From Adiantum capillus-veneris (lineage: Eukaryota; Streptophyta; Polypodiopsida; Polypodiales; Pteridaceae), in assembly GCA_014529385.2 (NCBI GenBank), contig CM043967.1, positions 12,835,001-12,899,000 on the forward strand: a stretch of DNA of 64,000 nt. The letters are read 5' to 3'. The position numbers and the translations under genes were made by a program. Every line of letters begins with the position of its first letter. Within the stretch, counting starts at the first letter, position 1. Positions 1 through 53,648 of this stretch are shown here, piece by piece. A model generated the notes under the pieces. It was not told the DNA's origin. It ran no database searches and was given only the letters and a program-made list of their open reading frames with translations.

Positions 1-480
1 GTGCTAACTCAGGTCGATCCCGATTATGAATTCATCCAAGGGGTCGTACTCGACCAGGGAAACCAATCAGCTTTCATCTTTTAGAGCAGTTTCACACGGG
101 CGTAGCTCCACCCCTAAGGACCTACGAACGTTAGAAAATGAGACGTGCAAGACCCAAACTCTGTCGATTTCAACATAGTGGGCGAAAAGAGTCTAGCTGT
201 TACATCAAAACTGCAGCGGGGGTTCTACCCTAGCTTGTGCGGATGCGCCATTAGACATCAAGTGCTAATTTTAACTCAAGTAACAAAATGGGCATTTCCC
301 ACATGTGGCATGCAAGTCCGGGCGCGCCCGAGTTCAAACTTCAGACACTTGGGCGCCGACCCTTGTGTGACATGGCCTGAGTACTGACTCGTGAGGAGTC
401 GGTCACCGGTCTTCAAACTTCAAAGCCGCTCAGTCCTCATGAAAAGGTCCCTCCTTTTTGTCGACACACTGTGAACCCCC

Positions 481-534
<54 letters not shown>

Positions 535-569
535 GCGCTTGCACAGCAGAGAAGCAAAGAGGGCAGAAG
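1..569 (+). other. Upstream region and 5' leader of the lipid-transfer-protein gene
   Basis: No gene is recognised here. The only distinctive structure is a C-run followed by (CT)n and (CA)n at 476-533, just before the first ATG of the lipid-transfer gene at 570, so it would lie in the 5' leader or core promoter. No convincing TATA box was found. Short open frames here have no recognisable motif. Confidence 0.4.
476..533. repeat. Compound microsatellite C16-(CT)n-(CA)n
   Basis: A run of C (476-491) passes into about 12 CT units and then about 9 CA units. It lies 37 bp upstream of the lipid-transfer ATG, in a position where pyrimidine-rich leader microsatellites are common in plant genes. Confidence 0.9.
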
Positions 570-42577
<42,008 letters not shown>

Positions 42578-42814
42578 GCTCTAAGGTCGGTGCTTCAGAT
42601 CACGAGGCGTTATTTGAGAGTTGCAAGTCTACAAAAGGGCTGTGATCCCTGACGAATACTATGAATAAGTCTGAACAACTCAGAAAACTTGTACTATGAC
42701 ATGCACCATCATAATTTCAAAGTCTTCAAATGGGATCTCTAACACCTCTCTCATTTCAAAGAGATCTCTACAATAGATGACATAAGCTTATCAGGCTGGT
42801 ATCTCTACAGAACC

Positions 42815-42849
<35 letters not shown>

Positions 42850-44000
42850 AGCCCACAAATATCTTCTTGCTTGGCATAGGTGTAGGCTATTAACATAGCC
42901 TTGATTGTGGCTGTCAATGAATGCTCCAACTATATATTGTGTGTTTTAAGAATTGTAAGTGGCTCGACTCGCTTAAACTTGCGTTTTCATGCTGGCAACA
43001 TAAAGTAAGTCTTAATAGAAAGGGAGCGTAGTACCTCACCAAGTCGCAAAGGGCTATCAATACAGTGTCCTTTCAATGTTTGTGTGTGAAAATTTTAAGA
43101 ACCATTAGTTAACAAAGCTATCAACTTAAGCTCATGCTTATGATGCCAACTCACGCAACTGCCTTTGGTTTTATGCAGTGACCATAGAGCTTGTGGGGCA
43201 AATGTGGGAAAGGTCAAAATTTTTTGCCATTTTTCAATTAGGAAATTTAGGAACTTGAGCTATTGTTTGTGAAATGCTAGTGATTCGTCCAAATTTAAGG
43301 CAGAATATTTCCTTTTTCCTCTTGTTTCTAAACAGCCCCGACATCGATCATTGTCAAGATGTCAACTAGTAAAAAGCATAATCTATTTGGCCTCTCTATC
43401 AGATTTTCTCTTTTACATAGGCAAACCAGATCCATCATAGGGAGGGCACAAAGATTGTCTTATATCGGGTGCGCATATGTGGCCTTGGGAGGCCTCTTGA
43501 CGCTCTCCCTGTTGGCTTGGATGAATGGTTCCAACTAATATCACACCCGCACCATTACAATGGGTTCATTAAAGAAAGCTCTTGCACAAAATTCATTATT
43601 AGCTACTGGTGCCTTGTGCTACTGGAGCTTGAGCTTGCAGGCAACAGACCCGTTAAAACAGATGGTTGGTGAGATGATAATGACAATGCATGACTGGAAG
43701 AGAGCATGGGAGTTCAAGGCCCATGCTAGCAGCAGATATTCAATGCTATACCAGAGTACATAAACAGGCAAAAGGGGATGCTGCATACCGAATCGCTAAT
43801 GAAGGTGAATTGAAGCTCATCCTTCCTAAGAGAGGAAGAGAGATGAATTCTGTGCAAACAATGATATCCTACATCGAAAGTTCATATGGACAAACACTCT
43901 CATTACACTATCACTTGGAGTTTCATAGCCTTACCCCTATATTGGATGATCAATGCATTCCAACATCATAGCAAGAGCTCAGAAAGTTCTCAATCCGCAT
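42578..44000. other. 3' flank of the lipid-transfer gene and intergenic DNA; (CT)n at 42814-42849
   Basis: It begins with the probable 3' untranslated region; an AATAAG polyadenylation-like word is at about 42664. A CT microsatellite lies at 42814-42849. Between 43469 and 43990 there are overlapping short frames with coding-like composition but no family I recognise. Confidence 0.4.
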
Positions 44001-44019
44001 GCGTCCTGAAAACAGCCCT

Positions 44020-44900
44020 CTTTGTGCCCCAGTTAGAAACTCCTCACTCTGCCTTCAATGAGAACTGCCAGTTGCTTCCGAGCACTATTCGTGTTGGCCA
44101 TATCCTCCTACAATCAATGCACTTCAAAATATCACATTTGAAGCAAAAGTAGACCTATGCTTTCCCTGGCCTTATCCCTCTTGGGAATGCCCTACAATCA
44201 TTGCACTCCAAGAGATAACCTTCCGGACATAGAGCTCATTAGCAGATTGTTTGCTGATAGGCCTTGTTGGACATATCCTGCAACCAATGTACTCCAAGAG
44301 AAAAAGAGAGAACTTCCTAGACCTGAGCTTGCACTTTTTGAGCTTTTGTGAAAAGACCTTAACCAACAAATACATCATAAAGGTATTTACCCTTATCAAC
44401 TACATTACGCAATATATGCCTTCCAGATGCAAGCAGACACAATTGTAATACCTTACTTCCAATTCCCTTAAAACAACCCAGACGTTTGGGAGCCTACGCC
44501 TATTGTGAATATCCTCCAATCAATGCACTTCAAGAGCTTACATCTTGGACATGCAGCTTCTCAAGTACATGCATAACCAAATTAACAGTTAACATACATT
44601 TTAACTAAAGCTATGCCAAGCATGATGGCTTCTCCAAAGATCCCTCCCCTAACAATATCATTATTCCGTGTTGTCCGAAAACAACATAATGCTCCCTGGC
44701 GCTGACCAAAAGATGGCATCTTGAACATGAAGGTGTGAAGCTATCCATAGGTAACATACCCTCACCCCACAATTGCAAAGAACACCCATCTACTTCCTTA
44801 CTTCCCACTTGGGCATACACTGCAATCAATGGATTCCGAGACATGACAACTTACACATGCAGCTCGTCAAGCATACTGCTATGTGCAGCATTAGAACGTG
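44020..44900 (-). pseudogene. Degenerate PPR fragments, antisense
   Basis: On the minus strand the PLS-type PPR signature recurs: VISWSAMIVGHSQEG (about 44220-44175), MSRNPLIAVYAQVGSKEVDG (about 44840-44785), and weaker forms near 44510 and 44130. Linking sequence is heavily mutated with stops. PPR proteins bind organellar RNA one repeat per base; this copy cannot be expressed. It lies in the opposite direction to the large PPR array that follows. Confidence 0.6.
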
Positions 44901-45296
44901 CAACAATCACTTGAGAGCCACCCCTACACTCAGAAAAGGGGATTAAAAAGGCGCGCCCGTAAGGAGAGAAGAGAATCCTGTAGGCAAAATTAGATGAAAC
45001 GCCAAGTTTTTTGGGGTGGCCGGCCGCTGTCAAGGTGCAGCAGCTATCCGGGAAGGCAGCAACTTGGTGGGCAGGGCGGGTGAGCTGAGGACGTCGCTTC
45101 CCCTGCTCAACTCAACCCCCCAGTGGACAAACAATGGCAATGCCCCGCCTTAGCACAACATGACGAGGGGTGCGGCCTTAGCTTCTTCCCTGGTCGCGGC
45201 GTCACCTTGTTGCTGTGCGCTCAAGATCTTGAATTGCAATTTGCAACCTGTCAAATGTAATCGCAATTGCCATTTAGAGAAATTAAACGTGATACC
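44901..45296. other. Intergenic, no gene recognised
   Basis: GC-rich in the middle (45000-45200). No motif supports a coding call on either strand. Confidence 0.4.
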
Positions 45297-45446
45297 TACA
45301 TTTTTAATTCGTTCGTGAGCATACGGTGATTTTCTAATGGCTCCGTTATTTTTAACGAGCCTCGATTAAAATACATTTTTGATTCGTCCACGTGTCGGGG
45401 ATTTTCTAATGGGCTCCATTATTTTTAACGAGCCTCGATTAAAATA
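45297..45446 (+). repeat. Direct repeat, two units of about 75 bp
   Basis: 'acatttttaattcgt...ttaacgagcctcgattaaaat' is repeated head to tail with small indels: unit one about 45299-45372, unit two about 45373-45445. Confidence 0.75.
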
Positions 45447-45608
45447 ATCAGAGCAGCTCGTCACAACACAACAGACACAAGACACAGTTTCTCATTGTAG
45501 GGTGGTCCCTCCTCAGCTTTAAGTACCAGGGGGTTTCAATCGTGGGATCAAGGGCCCTTGTGCAAAATCAATGGCGTTTGCAAATCTCGGCCGTCGGTGT
45601 GTAAAAAC

Positions 45609-45885
45609 TAAACTCGGGATCCCTACTTTAGTTTTTATGTCGAGATCCCGAGTTTACCTTCAAATAAATGTGAACTCACATCTATTTCAAACGAGACGCA
45701 CGCGAGCATGTTGGTCAAGGAGTGTGCTCCTCAAGCTGATGGTGAGGGTTCAAAACCTGGCTGGGGAAGCGAGGCCGTCCCAAGATTAGATCTCCACAGG
45801 TCCACGTGGATGACCTCCCGAGATTAGTTTTTTGAAATCTAAACTCAGGATCGAAATCTAAACTCAAGATCCTGAGTTTAGATTT
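45609..45885 (+). repeat. SINE-like unit flanked by two hairpins
   Basis: A 13-bp perfect inverted repeat (TAAACTCGGGATC and its complement, 45609-45621/45644-45656) precedes a tRNA-like segment with an A-box-like TGGTCAAGGAG (about 45712) and a B box GGTTCAAAACC (about 45748). A second, 18-bp perfect inverted repeat (AAATCTAAACTCAGGATC at 45835-45852 and its complement at 45868-45885) follows. The two hairpins are related in sequence (AAACTC.GGATC). The unit may be a tRNA-derived SINE or a foldback element. Confidence 0.5.
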
Positions 45886-46118
45886 AATCGATCAATAGTC
45901 CAAATCGGCCGCCATCCCGTCTTTCAATTGGGACCATTGATCCCATGCTTTGGGACCCCGTGGCACTTAAGGGGGAGGGTGGTCGCTTGCTAGTAGAACT
46001 GTTTATGATGTGTTTTTGAGTTGTTTTCTTTTGTACCATGTCTAGTTACATGGTGTCTTTGAAACATTTCTAATTGCTCCTGTTCATTTAGTTTCAACCT
46101 TTTGTCAAAAGTTCTTAA

Positions 46119-48610
46119 TCGACATCCTCTCCAGGATGTGGTGTTCTTGAGAAAGCACAAAAAGTGCTTGATGAGCTTTCTGTCTAGAATGTTGTCTCTT
46201 GGAATGCATCGATTGTGGAATATGCTCAGCGCAGAAGCTTTGGGTTGTTTTCAGCGAATGCGGAGCGAGGGCATTTCTCTAGATGCAATCACCTATGCCT
46301 GCATCTTGAAGCCATGTGGTACTATGCAGAACGCCAATATGGACAACATAATTCACAATGATATTGTTACTTAGGGGATGTCAAACAAAACATCATCGTA
46401 TATGCTAGATGTAGTGTACTTCAAAAAGCACAAAGAGTTCTTGAGGAACTGTCTGTCTGGAATGTTAAGTCTTAGATTGCACTGATTGCGGGATATGTCA
46501 AACAGGGACAGGGCCAGGAAACTCTAGACTATTTTCACGTGATATGAAGCGAACGCATCTCTCTATATGCAATCACCCTATGCTTGCATCTCGAAGGCAT
46601 GTGGCAATTCAAAAGACGCTAAGCTAGGCAAAAGAACTTCCGATCATATTGTTAGTCAAGGACTATCGAAAAAATCTTTATGCTTGGCCTTGGTCGACAT
46701 GCATGCAAAATGTGGCAGGGCCAGGAAGCCCTAGGCAGTTTTGAGCAGCTCCAAATGCAATCATCCTCTTGAAGGCATGTGGCACTTGCAAGATGCTGAT
46801 ATGGGCAACAAAATTCACGATGATATTGTTTGTCAGGGGATGCTGAAAAAAGTAGTTGTGCTTGGCATTGCTTGGGTCGACATGTATGCCAAATATGGTG
46901 TGCTTTAGAAAGCACAAACAGTGTTTGAGGATCTTCTTGTACGGAATGTCGAGTCTTGAAACACACTGATTGCAGGATATGAGGAACATGGGCAGAGCTA
47001 GGAAGATGTGGTGTACTTCAAAAGCACAATGGGTTCTTGAGGGGCTGAAGCCAGCACATCTCTCTAGATGCAATCACCAATCACCTATGCTTGCATCTTG
47101 AAGGCATGTGGCAATTTGGAAAACGTTGAGATGGGCAAAAGCCGGAATGTCGTCTCTTCAAATGCATTGCTTGTGGGATATGCCCAACAGAAACAGGGCC
47201 AGGAAGCTTTGGTTTGATGTTTTTAGGATGCGAAGTGAGGACATTTCTCCTAATGTAATCACCTATGCTTGCATCTTGAAAGCATGTGGCACTACGTAGG
47301 AGCAATGATCACGTATACAAGGTGTGATGTTTTGGAGAAAGCACAAAAAGTGTTTGAGGAGCTTTCTGTCCGGAATGTCGTCTCTTGGAACACACTTGTT
47401 GCGGGATATGCTCAACACAGAAAGCTTTGGGTTGTTTTCAGCAAATACGAAGCAGGAGCATTTCGTTAGATGCAATCACCTACGCTTGCATCTTGAAGGC
47501 ATGTGGTACTATGCAAAACGCCAATCTAGGCATCATAATTCACGATGATATTGTCAATTAGGGGTTGTTAAAGAAAACATCGTCATATATGCTAGATTTG
47601 GTGTACTTTAGAAAGCACAAAAAGTTCTTAAGGAGCTGTCTGTCTGGAATGTTAAGTCTTAGATTGTATTAATATTGTTAGTCAGGGGCTATTAAACAAA
47701 ACGTCGTTGTATATGCTAGATGTGGTGTACTTTAGAAAGCACAAAGGGTTCTTGAGGAGCTGTTTGTTTGGAATTTTAAGTCTTAGATTGCACTAATTGC
47801 GGGATATGCCGAACACGAGCGGGCCCTAAAAGCTCTAGACTATTTCAGCTGATGTGAAGCAAGCGCATCTCTCTATATGCAATCACCTATGCTTGCATCT
47901 TGAAATCATGTGGCAATTCGGAAGACGCTAAGATAGGCAAAAGAACTTACGATCATATTGTTAGTCAGGGACTGTCGAAAAATCTTTATGCTTGGCATTG
48001 CCTTGGTTGACATGTATGTGAAATGGGGCAGGGTTAGGAAGCTCTAGGCTGTTTTCAGCAGATACAAAGTGAGGACATCGCTCCATATGTATACTTTTCT
48101 TTTGAAGGCATGTGGCACTATGCAAGACGCTGATATGGGCAACAAAATTCATAATGATATTGTTAGTCGGGGACTTCTGAAAAAAGAAGTTATGCTTGGC
48201 ATTGCCTCGGTCGACATGTATGTCAAATATGGTGTACTTTGCACAAAAAGTGCTTGACGAGCTTCTGTACGGAATGTCAACTCTTGAAACACACTGATTG
48301 CAGGATATGCGAAACAGGGGGAGGGCTAGGAAGATGTAGTGTACTTTAGAAAGCACAATGAGTTCTTGAGGGGTTGAAGCAAGCGCATCTCTCTAGATGC
48401 AATCACCTATGCCTGCATCTTGAAGGCATGTGGCAAGTTGGGAGACGTTGAGATGGCCAAAGCCTTAGGGGTTTTTTCTAGCAGGTGCAAAGCAAGGGCA
48501 TCTCTCTAGATGCAATCACCTATGCTTTCGTCGTCTTGAAGGCACATAGCACTGCCTTGATGTCTGAAATGTCATCTCTTCAAGTGCATTGATTGCGGGA
48601 TATGCCCATA
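46119..48610 (+). pseudogene. Degenerate PLS-type PPR array, first segment
   Basis: The consensus of a PLS triplet, roughly CGVLEKAQKVLEEL / VRNVVSWNALIAGYAQ / GISLDAITYACILKACG / ADMGNKIHNDIVSQGLLKK, recurs about every 200-330 bp in changing frames. The IHxDIV landmark is seen near 46353, 46640, 46814, 47540, 47680, 47945 and 48148. Each unit has stops or frameshifts, for example HNDIVT followed by TAG at 46374. No start codon, transit peptide, E or DYW domain was found. An acceptor-like CTCTCCAG precedes the first unit. Intact relatives act in organellar RNA editing and processing. Confidence 0.75.
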
Positions 48611-49090
48611 GGTGATACCGCTGCTACAAACGAAAGGCGGGGTGGCCCTACAAAATACCAAAAACATAAACTTACAAATCTGCATACCTGACAAATCTTG
48701 TAGCACATAATCAAATCTTTATGCGAACAAAGAGAGACAGAGAGCAAGATAGAGTGAGAGAGCACGTACAGGTACACTTCCTAAAGCGGAGTGCTACACC
48801 GACATGAGGAGAGAGAAGAGAGGAGAGGAGAGAAGAAGTACACAGGCATTGGGTGCAATCTCCCCCCGTGCAAGAGTGAGCATTTTCCTCTTGCACGTAT
48901 TTATTTATAGATTTCTTGAACACTCATAGTAAGTACAGATTTCCTGGTTGGACACAATAATGTTCATAGCTCATAAGGAGCACTTGGATAATAAAATGTA
49001 CATAAATTGTATATCCATTTGCATAGTCCATATCTTGGTCAACCTTTTCCACCTGCCAGCTGTAGGAAATAACAATATATTAATATTCAT
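48611..49090 (-). mobile_element. Probable LTR fragment with primer-site remnant, interrupting the PPR array
   Basis: The PPR sequence stops at GYAH near 48610 and resumes near 49095. The insert begins GGTGATACCGC, the reverse of a primer site (GCGGTATCACC), and then TGCTACAAACG, like an LTR terminus read on the minus strand. It is GA-rich at 48730-48830 and AT-rich at its right end. No target duplication was resolved. Confidence 0.4.
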
Positions 49091-51290
49091 TACACGGACA
49101 TGCCTAGGAAGTTCTGACTGGATGTTTTCAGGATTCAAAATGAGGACATTTCTCATGATGTAATCACTATTCTTGCATCTTGAAAGCATGTGGCACTACC
49201 TAGGAGCATCGATCACGTATGCGAGATGTGGTGTTCTTGAGAAAGCACAAAAGGTGCTTGAGGAGCTTTTTGTCCGGAATATCTTCTCTCGGAACGCACT
49301 GATTGCGGCATATGTTCAACATAGAATGCTTTGGGTTGTTTTTAGCGAATGCAAAGCGAGGGCATTTCTCTAGATGCAATCACCTATGGTTGCATCGTGA
49401 AGGCATGTGGTACTATGGAGAACACCAATATGGGCAACATAATTCAAGATGATATTGTTAGTCAAGGGCTGTCAAACAAAACGTCGTCATATATGCTAGA
49501 TGTCATGCACTTCAAAAAGCACAAAGAGCTCTTTAGGAGCTGTCTATGTGAAATGTTATGTGTTGGATTGCACTAATTGCGGAATATGACGAACATGGGC
49601 GGGGTCGGGAATCTCTCTCTATATGCAATCACCTATGCTTGCATTTTGAACGCATTTGGCAAATTCAGAAGATGGCCAGGAAGCCCTGGGATGTTTTCAG
49701 TAGATACAAAGCGAGGACATCGCTCCAGCTGCAATCACCTATACTTTCCTCTTGAAGGCATGTGGCACTATGAAAGATGCTCATATGGGCAACAAAATTC
49801 ACGATGATATTGTTAGTCAGGTAGGGGCTGTTTAAAAAAAAGGTTGTGCTTGGGTCAACATGTATGCCAAATATGGTGTAATTCAGAAAGCACAAAAAGT
49901 TCTTGAGGAGCTTCTTATACGGAATGTTGACCCTTGAAACGCACAAATGGAAGGATATGCAGAACAAGGGTAGGGCTAGGAAGATGTGATGTCCTTCAAA
50001 AAGCACAATGAGTTCTTGAGGGGCTAAAGTGAGTGCATCTCTATAGATGCAATCACCTATGCTTGCATCTTGAAGGCATGTGGCAATTTGGAAGACACTG
50101 AGATGGGCAAAAGAACTCACAATGATGTTATTACTCAAGGGCTGTCGAAAACAAAATGTTATGCTTGCACTACCTTGGTCGACATGTATGCCGACTATGG
50201 TAGGGCAGGAAACCTTGGGCTATTGTCATCTGAGGGCATCTCTCTAGATGCAATTACCCATGCTTTTGTCTTGAAGGTAGGTGGCACTACGCAAGATGCT
50301 GATATGGGAAACAAAATTCACGATGATATTGTTGTTAGACAAGGGCCATTAAAACAGAGTGTCGTGCTTGGCACTTGTATGCTAGATGTGTGCTTTAGAA
50401 AGTACAAAAAGTGCTTGAGAAGCTTTCTGTTCGGAATGTTGTCTCTTGGAATAGACTAATTACGGGATATGCTGAAAAGAACTCACGGTGATATCGTTAG
50501 TCAGGGATGTTGAAAAAAAAAACGTTATGATTGGCACTGCCTTGGTCCACATGTATGACAAATGTGGTAGGTGAAGAAGAATTCAATAGATTTGAAGCGA
50601 CGACATCTCTCTAGATGCAATCACCTATGTTTTTGTCTTGAAGGCATGTGACTACGCAAGGTGCTGATATAGGCAACACAATTCACAATGATATTGTTAG
50701 TCAGGTGTTTTTGAAAAAAGAAGTTGTGCTTGGCATTTCTTGGAGTGCATTGATTGCGAGATATGCCCAACAAGGACAGGGTTAGAAAGTTGTGGGTTGC
50801 TTATAGCAATATACAAAGAGATGGCATCTCTCCAAATGCAATCACCTGCACTTGTATCTTGAAGGCATGTGGCATTACACAAGACGTTGATATGGGCAAA
50901 AGAATTCAAGATGATATTTTTAGTCAAGGGTTGTTGAAAAAAGAAGTCGTGCATGGAAATGCCTTGGTTGACATATACACCAAATGTAGTTTACTTTAGA
51001 AAGCTCAAAAAAGTTCTTGACGAGTTTCTATCCGGAATGTCGTCTCTTATAATGCATTGATTACAAGGTATTCCAAACAAGAGAAGGGCAAGAAGCTCTA
51101 GGATGTTTTCAGCAAATGCAAAGCGAGGGAATTTCTCCATATATAATCACCTATGCTTGCATCTTGAAGTCATGTGGCACTCCGTAGGAGTCCAATATGG
51201 GCAATGATGATATTGTTAGACAAGGACTGTTGAAACAAAATGTCCTGCTTGGTGCTGCCTTGATCGACATGTATGACATGACTGATTATT
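49091..51290 (+). pseudogene. Degenerate PLS-type PPR array, second segment
   Basis: It continues the same repeat: IHxDIV landmarks lie near 49443, 49798, 50116, 50316, 50478, 50680, 50902 and 51206, with clear segments such as LEKAQKVLEELFVRNIFSRNALIAAYVQ (49230-49320, quoted in two parts by motif) and ALVDIYTKCSLL (50965-51000). Frames change every 100-250 bp. Together with the first segment at least 15 triplets are visible, which is long for one gene. It ends where copia pol begins. Confidence 0.75.
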
Positions 51291-52372
51291 GTCCGGTGAA
51301 CTGGTTGTTTGACTCTAAAAATCACTTTATGGCTTGAAGCAAGGATCCCAAAATGGTATCAAAATTTTGATACGTTTATGCAATCTCATGGATATAAGGA
51401 GTCAAGAGGAACACTACTTGTACTCAAAGAAGCTCGGTGATGGATCGCTCATTGTTCTTGTGTTGTATGTCGATGACATGCTTATTGTTCGAAAGAACTC
51501 CCATGAGATTGTCAATTTAAAGCAAATGTTGGGTCAGACTTTTGCTTAGGAGAAGCTTGTGACTGTCTGAAGACGTGAAGGTCAAAGAGCATTCTTGAGT
51601 TGTCTAAAAAAAAATCATACACACATAAGGTCTTGCATCGTTGCAATATGCAAGGGGGGAATGTATTGAATACCTTAGTTCTAGCATATGTGAAATGTGA
51701 AACTTAGCAAGGAAGATTCTCCTATATTGGATGCTAAGAAGGGTGAGATGGCTAAGGTTTCATATTCCTTAGCAGTGGGTAGTCTCATGTATAAGATGGA
51801 GGCTACGAGGCTAAACATTGCATTTACAGTGGGAGTGGTGAGTCATTACATGTCTAACACTAGCAAGAAACATCCAAATGAAGTGAAGTCTATCCTCAGG
51901 TACTTGAAAGGTACAACAAGCAGGTGCTTACACTTTGAAAATAGTGATGCATCTGTTGTTGGATACATAGATGTAGATTATGCAGGGAATGTAGATAATA
52001 GAAGGTCCACTTTTGACTATGTTTTCATATGTGTGGAGGAGTTATTTCTTGGAGATCATGTCTTCAAGATTTCACGTCCTCTTCCACTACAAAGGCTAAG
52101 TATATTATAGTGTCAAAGGTGAGCAAAAAAGCTTTATGGTTGGCACATTTAGTAGGTGATCTAGAGGTATCACCTCATCTGGTATGTGTTTGGTAGAGAA
52201 GCGGACCGATCTTCTTAAAGTCTATACAGATGACAACCCTATGGATGCTCTTACAAAGATCTTAGCCACGGAGAAGTTTGCACATTACACTGTCGTGCTT
52301 CAAAATTGTACAAGTTTTGTACATAGTTTTGTTTTAGTCCACTTAGGCCACATTGGCTGTTAAGTGGGAGGG
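51291..52372 (+). pseudogene. Ty1/copia pol remnant: RT C-terminal part and RNase H
   Basis: Motifs in shifted frames are YGLKQGS, then LIVLVLYVDDMLIV with the catalytic YVDD (about 51450-51490); LSKEDSPILDAKKGEMAKVSYSLAVGSLMY (motif start at 51700); IAFTVGVVSHYMSN; HPNEVKSILRYLKGTT; and the RNase H DADYAG-like DVDYAGNVDNRRST (about 51970-52010). Stops at 51547 and elsewhere break it. The sequence ends with a purine tract AAGTGGGAGGG (52362-52372) and then an LTR. Copia order and motifs are clear. Confidence 0.8.
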
Positions 52373-53648
52373 TGTTAAGATAATGGCCAAGTGGTTGGCC
52401 AAAAAACCAACTAACACCCATCTACTAACACTAAATCTATTCTTCCTTATCTATAGAATAAAGATTTAGTGAGAGATTGCTCACTATTAGACCCCACCAA
52501 GCAAGTGTCTCCCTCTTCTCATCTCCTTCTTCACCAAATACGCATGTGCACGGCCCCACACCTTGCACTCACAATGGGTCTCCTCGCCCTCTTTGTGAGT
52601 TTGTTGTTGAGATAGCTTGATAGCTTGGCCCTAGGTGATTCATTGTTTGAGGGGACAGGGGAGGAATCTTTAGTTTGTGTGATACCATGATCCGTTGAGA
52701 CTTATTTGTAGCCTATGTGGCATGTTATCATGTGACTTCCATTTTAGTTGTATGAGGTGTAGATGGTTTCAATGAGGTGTACAAGATGCCAAGAGACTTC
52801 CCTATATTCATGGATCAAACCTCCTTTATGTGGGCTTATTTTGGGTGCATCTTGGAGACATGTGCATTCTACTACATCCCTCGTATTATACAATACATGC
52901 TCTTGCTACTTCTTAAGTAGCCTACTCTTGTACACACTTCTTAAGTATTCATTATCAATAATCATGCTCTACTACATTTTGGTTATCTCTTGTGTAATGT
53001 ATCATTAAGAATTATGCCAATATTTAGGAATAGTACACTGATGAGACCATCAAATATAACAAATTTTGGAATACAATAGAGTTTGTTACTTTTACATAGC
53101 CTTGCATTTTTATAAAAGTTCTTTTTACTCTATGTATTCTTATCAATTTTCATGCTATAATAACATAACTTAAATCACACTAGTACCTTGTATTTTGTGT
53201 TACCTATGAGTTAATAGTTCTCTAATGGAGGCTATAGGCTATTGGGAAGAGAAATCTTTTTTCCTTTTGCATGTACTTCTCTAGATTTTCATGCATATGT
53301 CACTGATTAAACGGCACCCTTTGTCACATGGAGTCTTTATGCCATCACCCACTTTTAGCCACTTATATGGATCATGGATTCTAGCCCTCAACTAGCTCCA
53401 TGATTCCCTCCATTTGTTGATAAAGTATCTTTCAACCCTAGTTACTCTGAGTCTTCTGCATAAATCTTCTCCTCTACATACTTTATGTGTAAGCATTGTA
53501 TCAAGGCTATAAGTTACTCTAGTTTTGCATATTGTCATTATTTTGGCCGACTCTCATTATTATCTTGAGTATTTGGTTAATTCTACTTCACTTAATTCAT
53601 TAAAACTATAAATGCAACCCGAGTCTATCCACCATAAATCCCCCAACA
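52373..53648 (+). repeat. Putative copia LTR followed by a primer-binding site at 53650
   Basis: It starts TGTTAAGATAATGG right after the polypurine tract and could end CCCCCAACA at 53648. The next bases, TTAGTATTAGAGCCC, resemble the copia tRNA-Met primer site (TGGTATCAGAGCC). A polypurine tract on one side and a primer site on the other mean this LTR has served two internal regions, as in tandem LTR-internal-LTR arrays. At 1276 bp it is long for copia and may contain an insertion. Confidence 0.5.

Noticed and set aside
45700-45790. A true tRNA gene
   Set aside because: Promoter-like boxes are present but no cloverleaf with paired acceptor stem could be drawn.
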